Source of the DNA: Brienomyrus brachyistius
Taxonomy: Eukaryota > Chordata > Actinopteri > Osteoglossiformes > Mormyridae
Length of the DNA: 64,000 nt
NCBI RefSeq assembly: GCF_023856365.1
Contig: NC_064540.1
Location: 26,838,474 to 26,902,473 of the forward strand
Direction: 5' to 3'
The notes beneath the pieces were generated by a model. It searched no databases, was not told the origin of the DNA, and saw nothing but the letters and a program-made list of their open reading frames with translations. Numbering within the stretch: position 1 is the stretch's first letter; each line of letters starts with the position of its first letter. Made by a program: the position numbers and the translations under genes. This document shows positions 51,323 through 62,406 of this stretch, piece after piece.

Positions 51323-54300
51323 CCCCTCTGTGTTTGAGTGGTTGGTCCCTGGTTCTTGCCTGGTTCTCTTTTGTGTCCCAGTCAGTGCACAGGTTGTCTG
51401 TTGGCTTTCCCAATGCCCCAGTAGTGCTTTGTCCTTTTAAAGCAGTTTTTTTGCTTTTAAATGCATACTTGTGTCTCTCTGTCAACCACGCCGATGCTTG
51501 AGCCAGTGTCGCCTTCAAATGCGTCTTGTTTTTCCATGGCGGCCACCTGCGTCTCCCGTGGTGTGAGCTGCGCAGGTGATGCGAATTGCAGAGCATCTCC
51601 CCAGATGGCTTCCTCAGTCTGCACGACTGTTTACCCTTCAATAGGAGCCATGTGTGCTGGTGCTGGTTTTTTGGGGGAGGTTGGTGTTTTCAAGTTGGGT
51701 TTTTTCCTGAAGGTGTTTTTCATAAATAATATAGCCATGTGAGTAACCACTGCCCCCCCCCTTCTTCACAGGTGTTGGAGAATTTTTCAGACGCCCCCAT
51801 GACACCCAAACAGATACTGCATGTCATTCAGACCAAGGGCCTCAAGGAAATGCGGTAAAACCTTTTTTTTGGGCACTCGTTACACAATCGCTATATTAGT
51901 CCCTTTATATCAGTGCTTCTGAATCCGGTCCTTGGGGACCCACAGACAGTCCATGTTTTTGCTCCCTCCCAGGTGGGGAAACACTGCTTTATATTATTCC
52001 CAGAACCTGCTGGGAAGGGCCCAGCCCCCTCCATCCATTTTTATTGAGTTCTTTTCTTCTTCAAGTCAACTAGCATTATTGCCATGAGTGTTAACTAATT
52101 TTCCCTGTTTTTCCAACATGTTTGTTGCATCCGCTGCCTTCCATACCGCTGCATTATAAAGGAGGTAAGCTTCAGGGGTTAACAAATAACAGGCTAACAC
52201 TGACAAGCAGTGCAGGTGATGTTTAAAAACCCATGCATCTAATTACAAACTTCTTTCTCCTTCACTGCTGCCCTCCGCTTCTCTACCAACAGCGGCACGG
52301 CCCCCCTGGCCTGCCTGGTGACCATGTTGCACTCCCAGGTCCGTGGCGACAGAGTCAAAAACAGCATCTTCTTCAAGCTGCCTGGACGAATGAGCCTATT
52401 CACACTCAAGGTGCTGCCATCTTCTGGTTGAACTACCTCCTGCCCAGGGTCATGGGCAGGGCACTAGCAGATTGTAGGGCTTCGCAGAAGGGTGTTCTTT
52501 AATGAGATTCTGACATGCAACTCCTCAGTCATCATTCTGTCGATCAGATTATTTGGCTGTGTGTTCTTCCTTATTTAGAGGCAGTGTTTCTGTCATATGA
52601 CTGACTCTTAAAGATGGTGCAGAGTCTGGGATGGAACCAGAGCTGTTCTGATCTTCACAACCAGTCCAAATTGGCTACTGGGTTTTGTTTTTCAACACCT
52701 TTCATGGTGTTTTGGCTAGCAGATATTGGCCTGAACTGCTGCAGACTTAAGCTTAACTAAAGCGAAGGGCTGGCGTGTTGATCTGGACACTGTGCATGTG
52801 ATTTGACAGTCGCTAGTTTGAGTCCCAGGCTTGGCAAGGCCCTTATCCTCCATTTGCTCCAAGGTCTGCCTGCTTTACTTTCTCAAAATGTGTGTCATTC
52901 TGGATACAAGAGTCTGTTAAATTAATTGAATGTAAATGTACAAAAAACAATTTAAAGCCTTCGGGTGGTTAAAAATGAACTCGGACTGTGTGGTGTTGCC
53001 TGGGTGCTGGCATAGGCCAAGGGACAGGATGTGACCGGATGTGGGCCGTTTGACTGAGTTCACTGCATCCCTCCCACGCCTTACAGAAGAACGCCCTCCA
53101 GTGGACAAAAGGGCCGGCTGGACCAGAACCCGTGGAGGCGCCAGCAGCGGGAGCGGGAACAGCTGCAGGGGCGGGGGAAGCTGCCGAGCAGGAGAGCTGC
53201 GACTCCACGGAAACGGCAGGGGCCAGCGGGGAGAATGATGGTGCTTACTCTAGATTGGTGGATTACGGTGGGAGGGGTGGAGCCATGTGAGACGGAAGGC
53301 CCTTTCGTTGCTTTGGCTGTCCCTTAAAGTTTATCCTGTTAGCAAGTCACTACATTCTAGATCAGGTTTAATTGTTTATCTCCATTTTTCAAAAGCAGTA
53401 TCCAGCAAAAGCACTTCAAGTTCTAAACTTAATGAGCTTCATGGTTATAAAATTACAGTAAAGCTGATGTGGTAGATTTTATGCTCCATTACTGCTGATG
53501 GCCCAATGCAGGTACGTGCTGTTTCTCCCCAGAATGAGTGAATATTGCCTTTCCTAATATTCAATAGGGAACAGGTCTTAGAAGGGGGGGGGCAAATAAA
53601 ATTTATGATCCCAGAGGTGCAGAAGTGGTTGTGACCTCAGGTTGAGGCTTAAAATCAGCTTGAGTAAAACTTCAGATTATTACAGCACATACCTATAGTC
53701 TGTCCAGCTGCTTGTCCCCCTAGAAGTGCGTCCGTGGTGTGACACTCACTGTCATTTCACTTCCTTCCTGGCCGCAGCCTCCGTAGACGAGACATCCTCC
53801 AGCGCCTCCTGCTCCACGGAGCCGCAGCCCCGGCTGAGCCGCTCCTCACAGGTAAGCTCGCCCCTGCCCCGCGAGGGTGTAGAGGATCTGCTGTATTGTC
53901 AGCACCGCTCCCCGCCTCCGCCACTGTTCCAGTGCCATGTGGGTGTGAAGATGATCTTCTCTCTTTCAGTCTGGTAGACAGAGGAAGAAATCTGTGATGA
54001 TGCCACGAGTCGTCCTCACGCCCCTTAAAGTCAACGGTGAACACGTCCCACCAGGTTAATGCTGACTCCTCTCTATCTCTCTTACAGTACCACTGCTGCT
54101 AGACAATTAATGTAAAGATGGACATACCTCCTGGTTATTTGTACCGTCGTTGTTGTTCTGGTGCACAAGTCATGAAAAAGGTTGCTGGATGAATCGGTCG
54201 ACTCCTTATAATGCATTTATTTTGCTTATTATACAGTTAACATATTTTGCACCGGAAAAGGGCCAGTTCACTGTATGGCTCTGACTTGGTTCTTGGTGTC

Positions 54301-57300
54301 AGTGGAACAGCACCAATTGGTGTTCCTAATCCCAGGCAAGGGCTCTTTCACGTTGACTTGTTTCTTTGACTAGTTCAGGTAAAATTTAAGTTGACACAGG
54401 AGGTAGCAGGTGATTCCCTTTTCTGTGAAGGTGGATGTGTTTATGCTCCATCCTCTTCCATGCCCATCCACTGTTCTCAGACAGCCAGAGCACTGCTGCA
54501 TGTTCAAACCCTGCGATCTGCCTGTAAGCCGCAGCCTGACGAAGAATGCGTGAGCAGCTGCTCATTTGTTTGTCACAGGCCGCAAGAGCATCTTCCTGTC
54601 TCATGTAATCGCCTCCTTCCTTAGAGTTCTGCTGCCCCCATCTGCGTTAGCAGATGCCTCCCTCTCACGTCAGACCCCCTTCAGCGTCACTAGGTCATGG
54701 GTGTATCACTTACTCAAATGTTCTGAGGGCAGAAGGAATAATGATTGGTTCAAATGGAGAACCAATCAGATTGTAGTCCTGTTGGGTCTAATCAATTAAA
54801 GGTGGGACCAATGAATCAGATTTCTTGGTCCCGCCTCCTCTACAATTTGATTGGTTCTCTCTCTGAACCAGTCATTTTTCTTTTGGACCCTAGAACATTT
54901 TTATGTAAAAAAAAAAGTCCCACAAGCGTGCCGCTAAGCATTGGGAAATTGCCTGGTTTGGCATCTTGCGCATTAAGAAGCCTCTGACACTGCTGTTTCC
55001 CCCACATCCTTTCCAGGGCCCATGAAGAGAAGCCGAGGAGTGGAGGTGGACTTCGAGACACCTGGCTCTATCCTCGTGAACACCAACATCCGCGCCCTAA
55101 TCAACACGCGCACTTTCGCTGCCTTCCCCCCCCACTCCCAGCAGCAGTTGCTCCAGCTCCTGCCGGAAGTGGACCGCCAGGTGGGTCTGTTCGTCCGTCC
55201 GTCCCTCAGTTTGAGGTTGACCTCGACCCCCATTAATGTGCTTGGCATGGATGCCCCTCTCTCCCTGCCCAGGTTGGAGCTGATGGCATGGCTCGTCTCA
55301 GCAGCTCAGCGCTCAACAACGAATTTTTTACCCATGCCTCTCAGAGCTGGAAGGAGCGGCTGGCTGAAGGTGAGGAACGAGGGTTCGGGTCTGACTCGCT
55401 CAGAATGTGGCTTGGATCCCAGAAAGAATGCAGACAGCTGTACCCCTAACTTTTGCCTGACATTTCCTTCCCATAAATATCCTACTATATGAACTCAGTT
55501 GTAGAGTTCCTGCCCTTTGATCTGGCTTTCTGGTAACATTTGGAATTCGGTGAACAGAACACAAGCTCTCTGTCATGGTCAAAAATGGGAATCGTTTCTA
55601 GTGAGAATTCTGCAACTGTCATTACTCCAAAAATCAAATTGAACTGGTATCATTAAAGGGTTTCACCAAAAGCATCACAGGTCTGAAATGCTTCTGCTCT
55701 GCTTTAGTAAAAGTGGCCATTTCTGTGTGAGATTAGAATGATGTAATTTATTTGCTTTGCATGGTTATTTTGGTTATGCCTTGGTAATAATGTGAATTTT
55801 ACAGGGAATTATAAACCTCCCCAGGTCATCGACAGTTTGGTGTTTTAAAATCCTGCCTATTTTGCGTAGATAAAGCATTATGGCTGCTTTCCTATTGCAT
55901 GCCTCACTGTTCAATTCTGATTTTTATTCGCTCAGATTTGTCTACTTTGATGGTTCATTCGTAATTACAAGTGACATGCAACTTAGTGTAATGTGAATGC
56001 ATCTTTTTTCCAAAATGGCATGCATGTGCACATTGATAAAGTTCTGCATGAGCCATTTGCAGCACCAACAACAAAAGCGCTTAGCACATGTACATTGGCA
56101 GAAAACCACGAGAATTCTGATCTGATTGTTCCCATTCATGTTACATGGCCACAAATCGGATAGGTATCCGATCTAGAACCATGTAAGAAAGTCAGTCAAA
56201 TCTGACTCGGATCAGATTTCTGTGTCCACACAACCCTGAAAATATCTCACATTAAGGCAAAAAAATAAGATTTGAGTCACTTCGGCCTGGCAATATGAAC
56301 ATTGCTTAAAAATCTGCAATAGTGATCGTTGATGGTTTTGTGGCCTTAGCCATGCGAGTAGCGAGACTGTCTGTCCAGTGTGAAGAGACTGGGTTCAGTG
56401 CAGTGCATTAAATCTAGTCAGGTTCCCGTAGCTGACAGCACTAACAGAGGACTGCCTGCACCCTGTGTTCTGCCTGAAGTATAGAATACAGCTGGAGGTT
56501 CCGGGTCACCTCTAAGCCTCCACAATACTCTTCGCTTTCACAGGCGAGTTCACGCATGAGATGCAAGCTCGCTTCCGACAAGAGATGGAGAAGGAGAAGA
56601 AGGTGGAGGCCTGGAAGGAGAAGTTTTTTGAGGAATACCATGGCCAGAAGTAAGTAGCCATCATGACTGTAGCCGGATGGGATTTTGCTTGTTTATATGA
56701 TATGGGCTAATCCTGGCTCAGGGGTTTAGTTATTGCACAGAACTGTAGTTCTAGGCTGTTGATGGCATTAATCCCATAAATAGTCATTTAGCTTTATCTG
56801 ATATTTAACACTCCGTCATTTACTTTACTTTCTTTAAACCGTAGTAATTGCCAAGGAATACATGCATTGATGTAAAAATGGCACAGATATTATTCATGGA
56901 ATGGAAAATGGTTTGTTTTGAAGCAAATCAGAGGATAACAAACAATTTGGAGTCATGTATCCTGACTTAAATTTCAGAGGTTGTTGCAGATATTTGTCAT
57001 TCAGTACAAAACTGCCAAACAGTAACAAAGCAAATGGCACATTCATTTGGATGGCATGGAATGTAAGCCCAGTGTCGCCCCCTGGCAGTTAGTAGTAAAG
57101 CGCAGCTAGGCAGATACCTGCTCTCACCTGGTGCCGCCCGCAGGTCCGGCCTCACGAGGGAGGAGTCCCTCAAACTGACGATGGACGATGGGGGGGCTGT
57201 GGCAGACGCTGGTCTCGACAGTGAGACGGCTGCGGTTACTGTGGCACCCAAACGGCGAAGTGTTGGTAGGAGGCGGCGGGATGGGCGCATGCGGCGGCGC

Positions 57301-60300
57301 TCGCGAGCCGACCTGCGGCGGCGTGCCAGAAGGCCCATGTGCAAGGCAGTGACGGCGGCGGCGGCAGCTGGGGCACCCGACAAGCTGGTAGCCTCCGATG
57401 TCTCCACTGCCACGCCCACCCCCTCTACCACGTCTGATGTCTCAGAGGCTGCGGCAAGCCAAGCGGAGGCCACGCCCCCAACAGACTCTGGTGCAGAACC
57501 CCACGAGGTCCCAGACCCCATCCCAGCCTCTTCCCTCACAGCCACGGCCCCTGAACCCGAGCCCGAAGTATCAGCCCGGCTGCTTCCTGAGGCGACAGAG
57601 GTCTCTGTCGTCCCCTCCTCCTCTTCTGACTCTTCGTCCCCCTCATCGTCATCCTCGCCCTCCTCGTCGTCCGAGAGGCGAGGGTCATTCACCACCAGCT
57701 CGGACGTCCCCACCGCTACCAGCCCACTGGACCTCGGGACCCCCAGTGCAGGTGGCGATGCCTCGGCGGGCCCCAGCCGGGACAGCAGCCCTGTCTCCAG
57801 CCCTGCTGTGCCGGTTAAGGAGCAGAAGAGGAGGGCAGAGGAGCCCCAGGCCCACAGCAGCTTCTCCGAGAAGAGGCCGCGTCTCGATGACCGTCAGTCC
57901 TTTCGTAACACAATTGACTGTGTTCACTCCGAGAAGCCCCAGCCCACAGCGGAAGAACCCAAGGTCCCACCTATCCGGGTATGACGTCGTCATTTGTAAG
58001 TTGTTTTTCTGGGTTGTGTGTGAAGCCTTAACGCTTGGCTGGAGTCGAACTTGCGCCTAAAGCGGGCAGCTGTGCAGAAACCGCACTCTTTCTCTGTTCT
58101 GCACTGGTGGGCGAGAGCTTACAAAGAAGCTGTAAAAGAACACCCCCCACCCCATGTGTTGAATGCAAATTTTAGCTACCATTTGTATGCTTTTTAGAAA
58201 CCGCTTAATGAAAATGCTTTACTCTTTTGCTAGCAATTCAGCCCATATCTAATGACAAGGAATCCACTGCAGAGCGCCCTTCTAAAAGCTACCGTTGTTT
58301 CTCTGTCGTCTTTTTCCAAGATTCAGCTCTCCCGAATCAAACCGCCCTGGGTTAAGGGTCCGCCAACCTACCAGATCTGCCACCGCATCGTGCCCCCTGG
58401 GGAGGCCTCCCGGCGCACGGGCACCGGCGCCCGCACCCTGGCTGACATCAAGGCCCGCGCCCAGCAGGCCCGTGCCCAGCGTGAGGCCGCTGCTGCTGTT
58501 GCAGCCACTGGCGATGGGGCGGGGCCGGGCGGGGGCGGCCCGGGGGGCGGTCCTGGAGTACCGGATCGCGGCGGGTACCGGTCGGAGGGCCCGAGAGCAC
58601 CCGGGCCCCATCGAGCCGGGAGGAGGAGGGGGGCCCTCGGAGGAGCCGGGAGTGGTTACGCTCCCTCATCCTACAGGAGCACAACTACAGCTGCCTGACG
58701 TAGAGCTGACCCAGCCTTTCTCGCAGCTGTATCCGGAACCACAGCTCGACACGCACTGCGGTCACACACACTCACCAGCAGAGGGCACCCCCGAGGCATG
58801 CTTGGAAGAGGAAGCCGGCTCTGTGGAGGGCAGCCCCTCGACACAGACTCCTGATGTTCGGACACCGTCTGTCATGGGACTGGGGGCAGGCGACTACTCG
58901 AAAGAACAGGGCCGAGGTGGTGCGGTGAATGAAGACCAGAAGGCGGGATGCGATGTCAGTCTAGTGACCAGCATCAATGAGGTTACTGTTCTGGCCCCCA
59001 CCTCCATCCCTGACACGCTGCCCAGGTTTGGGAGTCGAGGCATGGAGGCCATACGGACTCTGTCCCCGGGCCATGTCCAAGAAGGTGAGCAGAGTGGGGA
59101 GCATCAGCAGCTTATCTCTGGAGCTCACAGTGTGGACACAGTTACAGTAATGGGCTGGAATCAGCAGAACCCTGGGCCTAGAGGGTCTGAGGAGGCACCC
59201 GAGCCACATAGTACTGGGAGGACTGAGGATGAAGAGGAAGGAACACTGCGGGCGCCCAACCTAGCGGCGGCGGCAGTTTCGGATCCGCACCCCGACTGCA
59301 GGACCGGCCCGTGTGTCAGCCCAGAGCCACAGCTCCCTGCTGGCACCGAAGATGACACGGGGGCCCACAGTGACTCGACTGAGACTGCCTCGGACATTGA
59401 GAACGAGGTGAATGAGGAGGACTCTGACTGGTGCGTGCCATCCAACCCAAAGAATGTCCAGGACCGGGCCCATCTTCTGGATGCCACTGGTGACCAGCTA
59501 TCTAACTGGGTCCATCCTGCAAATGCTGCTCATGGCCAGCCGGCCGCTCCATCCCGTCAACTGAGCACTCCTCCCCGACACACTGCCATCCTGCCTCGAA
59601 GCCAGCACGACCCCTTGTATCTCCATAACTCAGAGATGATTCCTACTAACCTTCAAGCGGAGAGCAACCAGAGCTTTCCCGCAGCTCCCAAGGCCGGCGG
59701 TGATGTTGATCCTTGGGGACGGACAGACTCGGATGAGTCCAAGACCCTTGGGAAGGCGCCTGTCTCTGTCAGTGAGAACTGCAAGGTGTCGCTGAAGCTA
59801 GCTGGCACTGCTAGCGCCCCTAGAAAAGCCATTGGTTCAGCCCGGCCAGTATCCTCAGTAGAGGCTAACAACCCGCTGGTCACCCAGTTGTTACAGGGCA
59901 GCCTGCCCCTGGAGAAGGTCCTACCCCAGTCCCACTCCACTAGCAAGCTAGAAATCAACCGCCTCCCGGCCGGGCCAACTGCACCTTCAGCCCACCTCCA
60001 AGGTTCCTGCAAGGTGGAGCCAAGCCGGCAACACAGTGGACCCACCAGAACCCCAGCTGTCCGGTCTAGGTGTCCGTCTACAGGTCCCTCAGACTCCCGC
60101 GTTCTGGGAACCTTGCCAGAGTCGTTTACTCAGAGTCACCTCAAGGTTCCGACGGCCTGTGCCTCTCCCGGAAAGGGGCGGAGCTTTGGCACAGCTGCAC
60201 CCCTGCCAAAGGCGCGGCAATTGCAAGACCAGCAGCTCAGCCGGGTGGGGACAGTGCCTGTCATTACGGCCCTGTCCTGCATGCGTGCTTCAGACTTTAA

Positions 60301-61087
60301 CCAGAGCACCCCCTTCGAACCAACTGCAGTCAAAGAACACCCCGGACCTCAGCCGCCACTGGGTGGCGCTCTCGAGAGACCTGTGGGAGGCGCTGGGCCC
60401 CAGGCCCACTGCAGAACTGTGGCTGAGACCCCATCTCCGCCCCACGGCGACCTCTGCCCCTCTGAGGTTGTGCCCACCGTTAAAATCGACTGGCGGCCCA
60501 AGCTGGACCCCCAATTGTCACCGGCGCCGGCGCCCACAGTGAAGAACGAGGCCGTCCGTCCCTCGTGCCAGGCCCTTGCGAAAAACTCCATGTCAACTGT
60601 AACCAAAAACGAGCCGCTGGCTAACGCTTACCTCGGCGGCGGGGCCATGGAGGGACTGCTCAACATGGAGATGTCCCTCGTACGAATGGCCAAGAAGGAG
60701 CAGGGCAAGGTGTACGGTCGGCCGGCAGACTCCTCGCCCTCTGCGCTCCCCTTCCAGGTTAGCCTGCAGCAACAGCTGTACGGAAAGCTGCCCAAACTGC
60801 AGCCCGGTGGCAGTGGCAGCTTCAGCTACACGGCCAATGTGTCCGTGGTGGACAGCAGCGGATTCCCACGCAACATCACCGACAGCGTACTGCAGCTGCG
60901 GCAGCGTGCTGGGCCAGGCTCCGCCCCCAGCATCCTGGCCTTCGCTGATGGCACAGCTGAGGAGGTGGCACTCAAGTGCTCCTGCAGGCTCAAGGCAATG
61001 ATCATGTGCCAGGGCTGCGGGGCCTTCTGCCACGACGACTGCATCGGGCCCTCGAAACTCTGTGTGTCCTGCCTGGTGGTGAGATAG
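39312..61087 (+). CDS. asxl1: ASXL1, Polycomb/BAP1 scaffold; complete but with an apparent +1 frameshift in the last exon
   Basis: A nuclear chromatin regulator that activates the BAP1 deubiquitinase for H2AK119ub1. Exons: 39312-39368, 51772-51854, 52162-52164 (3 nt), 52293-52410, 53087-53240, 53778-53851, 53970-54054, 55017-55180, 55273-55369, 56544-56649, 57144-57978 and 58321-61087. Domains: HARE-HTH ([34 protein letters not shown]); DEUBAD/ASXH ([45 protein letters not shown]); conserved RQSFRNTI and [30 protein letters not shown]-terminal PHD finger ([15 protein letters not shown]) ending CLVVR. The exons total 4543 nt, one more than a multiple of 3. The frame holding [10 protein letters not shown] stops at 58698, while the following conserved region and PHD are in the +1 frame. 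Without the extra base the protein would be about 1513 residues (human 1541). The identity is secure. Confidence 0.93.
40765..40965 (+). repeat. tRNA-derived SINE-like fragment
   Basis: GTGTGGTTTGAGAGCTTGCC then CACCGCAAGGTTGCAGGTTC resembles a tRNA-headed SINE with a B-box-like GGTTGCAGGTTC. In ASXL1 intron 1. Confidence 0.45.
42296..43024. repeat. Duplicated segment, copy B, in ASXL1 intron 1
   Basis: Collinear with 37626-38350. It is flanked by a shorter direct repeat: TACTGAGCCTTCATTCAGTT ... GGCTGTGAAGGTGGGACGT (42220-42265) and TACTGAGCGTTCATTCAGTT ... GGCTGTGAAGCTGGGATGT (43023-43101). Confidence 0.85.
44066..45545 (-). mobile_element. Degenerate LINE (Rex1/L2-like reverse transcriptase)
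   Basis: The minus strand encodes pieces of a non-LTR reverse transcriptase in different frames: [20 protein letters not shown] and [16 protein letters not shown] (45076-45366), a DDTTVVG-like motif region near 44830, then [20 protein letters not shown] (44485-44838), and a C-terminal stretch with GTIES-, WYGN-like pieces near 44450. Stops and frameshifts throughout show it is dead. Family from motif memory. Confidence 0.85.
46633..46656. repeat. (TG)n microsatellite
   Basis: About ten TG units then TATATA, in ASXL1 intron 1. Confidence 0.85.
48798..49692. mobile_element. Non-autonomous hAT element, 895 bp, perfect 8-bp target duplication
   Basis: Left end TAGGCATGGGCTGATAC; the right end, read in complement, is TAGAGATGCACCGACCC, the classic hAT terminal form. 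Flanked by GTTAGTAT at 48790-48797 and 49693-49700. The inside has no transposase-like ORF. In ASXL1 intron 1. Confidence 0.85.
51263..51320. repeat. (TCTG)n(TC)n microsatellite
   Basis: Compound TCTG then TC repeat followed by a short C tract, about 450 bp upstream of ASXL1 exon 2. Confidence 0.9.
51911..51986. mobile_element. Miniature hAT MITE, 76 bp, perfect 8-bp target duplication
   Basis: Starts CAGTGCTTCTGAATCC and ends GGTGGGGAAACACTG. Flanked by CTTTATAT at 51903-51910 and 51987-51994. It is an internally deleted relative of the 61780 element: both share TTGGGGACCC and TTTTTGCTCCCTC. In ASXL1 intron 2. Confidence 0.85.
52162..52164 (+). CDS. asxl1: ASXL1 3-nt microexon (GAG)
   Basis: Exon 2 ends ATGCG (51854) and exon 4 begins CGGCACG (52293). 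Inserting GAG, which is flanked by AAAG and a consensus GTAAGC donor, turns the junction into CGG AGC GGC ACG (Arg-Ser-Gly-Thr), the sequence expected from human ASXL1. Direct joining of exons 2 and 4 would drop the serine but stay in frame. Human ASXL1 is, from memory, also numbered with a 3-nt exon at this point. Confidence 0.7.
52760..52940 (+). repeat. tRNA-derived SINE in ASXL1 intron 4
   Basis: B-box-like CTAGTTTGAGTCCCAG, then CAAGGCCCTTATCC, and the tail GTCATTCTGGATACAAGAGT with TTGAATGTAAATGTAC, a standard fish SINE ending. Confidence 0.65.
54738..54885. repeat. Palindromic MITE-like repeat in ASXL1 intron 7
   Basis: ATTGGTTCAAATGGAGAACC, AATCAGATTGTAG on the left pair with CTACAATTTGATTGGTTCTC on the right, enclosing GGTGGGACC / GGTCCCGCC. 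No clear target duplication found. Confidence 0.55.
55900..56330. repeat. DNA-transposon-like repeat in ASXL1 intron 9
   Basis: Includes AATCTGACTCGGATCAGATT, TGTGTCCACACAACCCTGAA, and GATTTGAGTCACTTCGGCCT, blocks that recur in fish MITEs. Ends not defined. Confidence 0.45.
58540..58630 (+). other. Apparent +1 frameshift zone in ASXL1 last exon
   Basis: Up to about 58585 the frame ending at 58698 looks right ([21 protein letters not shown]). From about 58600 the frame shifted by one base looks right ([14 protein letters not shown] and onward to the PHD finger). The zone is rich in runs of 3-6 G or C. No plausible intron bridges it. It may be a sequencing or assembly error, a real allele, or recoding. 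Confidence 0.8.
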
Positions 61088-61577
61088 TACCCTTTGCCAT
61101 GTGGCGCCCCCTGGGTGGGGCGCCGGGGCCAGGGAATTGCGTCTTGTATGATAAAAATCTCGTCTGTATTTTTGTTGCATATTTTTTTTCTAATGCTGTT
61201 ATAATAATTATGGTTGTTGTCGTTGTTGATATTATTATTGTTATTATTATTATTATTGTTATTATTATGATTAAGTGAATTTATGGGGCATGGTTGCTTG
61301 TAAATCGTGCCTTTTTTGTTCCTTTTCACAATAACATTTACCTCATCTCCTCTGACATCATAAGTTCTGTGTCACAATCCTGACGTCCCCCCAGTTCATT
61401 CTCGGTGTACTTCGGGGAGGGGACAGAGCTGATCTGTATGTCTGTGTCGCAAAGAAATATTTTTTTAATCATTAAACAAGTGAATTACATTTTTTTTTAA
61501 ACTTCTAAGTTCTTTCATTTGTCTTTTCTTTTGAAGCCAAGTCTGTATTGGGCAGTAAAGCACAGTATTCCAATAAA
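61088..61577 (+). other. ASXL1 3' UTR with poly(A) signal
   Basis: Contains a GC-rich inverted repeat after the stop (GGCGCCCCCTGGGTGGGGCG), an ATT-rich microsatellite (61205-61270), ATTAAA near 61471 and AATAAA at 61572-61577, the likely cleavage signal. Confidence 0.5.
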
Positions 61578-61779
61578 GCTGGCACTGAGTCCGTGCATTC
61601 AAATCAGTATACATCTGTGAGTCGTGGTTATGTGGTGGCATGCTACTCCATCAGCCCACCCTCCACACCAAATTGCAGTTTGCTCCGTCCAGCCTGCGGG
61701 TGAGACTCCTCCTGGAATAAGACCTGGGCCCATGACTGTCATCCGACTTGGTTGTCAGTCCTGTTTGGATCACTTAGGG

Positions 61780-61950
61780 CAGTGTTTCCCAAACCAATCT
61801 TTGGGGACCCCCAGTCCACATTTTTGCTCCCTCTCAGCTCCCAGCCAATCAGGAACATTGAATATCTCTTACCTGTGTGTTGGGAGTTGGGAGGCAGCAA
61901 AAAATGTGGGCTGTCTGGGGGTCCCTTAAGACTGGGTTGGGGAAACATTT
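61780..61950. mobile_element. hAT-like MITE, larger relative of the 51911 element
   Basis: Left arm CAGTGTTTCCCAAACC and TTTGGGGACCCCCAGTCC pair with right arm CTGGGGGTCCCTTAAG and GGTTGGGGAAACATT. The target duplication is not clear. Lies between the 3' ends of ASXL1 and NOL4L. Confidence 0.7.
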
Positions 61951-62406
61951 TCTTCGAGGGGAGAATTCAGTCAAGTAACAATGTTTTGGGTGAGTGTAAC
62001 TTTTCTGGATGACACTGCCTTATGATGGGCAGACTTCTGTTCCGTTAATCACACGTTTTCAGTGCCTGGTGGCATCTGGGAGGTTTGTGTTAAGTTTCTG
62101 CCTACTTGCATGTGGTTCTTGTCGCATTGATCCTTTTCTTGTCTGTAATGAACAGCTGCAGTGTTGTGGCACTGAGCAGAAATCCCCCATTACGGTAATA
62201 GTACGCATGTGAGTGATGTCTGCTAGCTTGCGGCCCGTACCGCAACCTGCCCTGTAGTGTCAGCCCGCTGCCTCGACTGGAAGCACTTCTGTGTACCACC
62301 TAAGATGCCAGCTATAGGTGTGGCACCAGCAGTCTTCGTCCTGAACAAGTGACGCGAGTGTACGGTTGACGTAAATAAACGTACACAAATGAAATTTTAA
62401 AGATGC

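Noticed and set aside
58295..58560. The first about 90 codons of the 930-codon frame ending at 61087
   Set aside because: This upstream part is a shadow of the correct ASXL1 frame ([10 protein letters not shown]). Only the part after about 58600 matches ASXL1.
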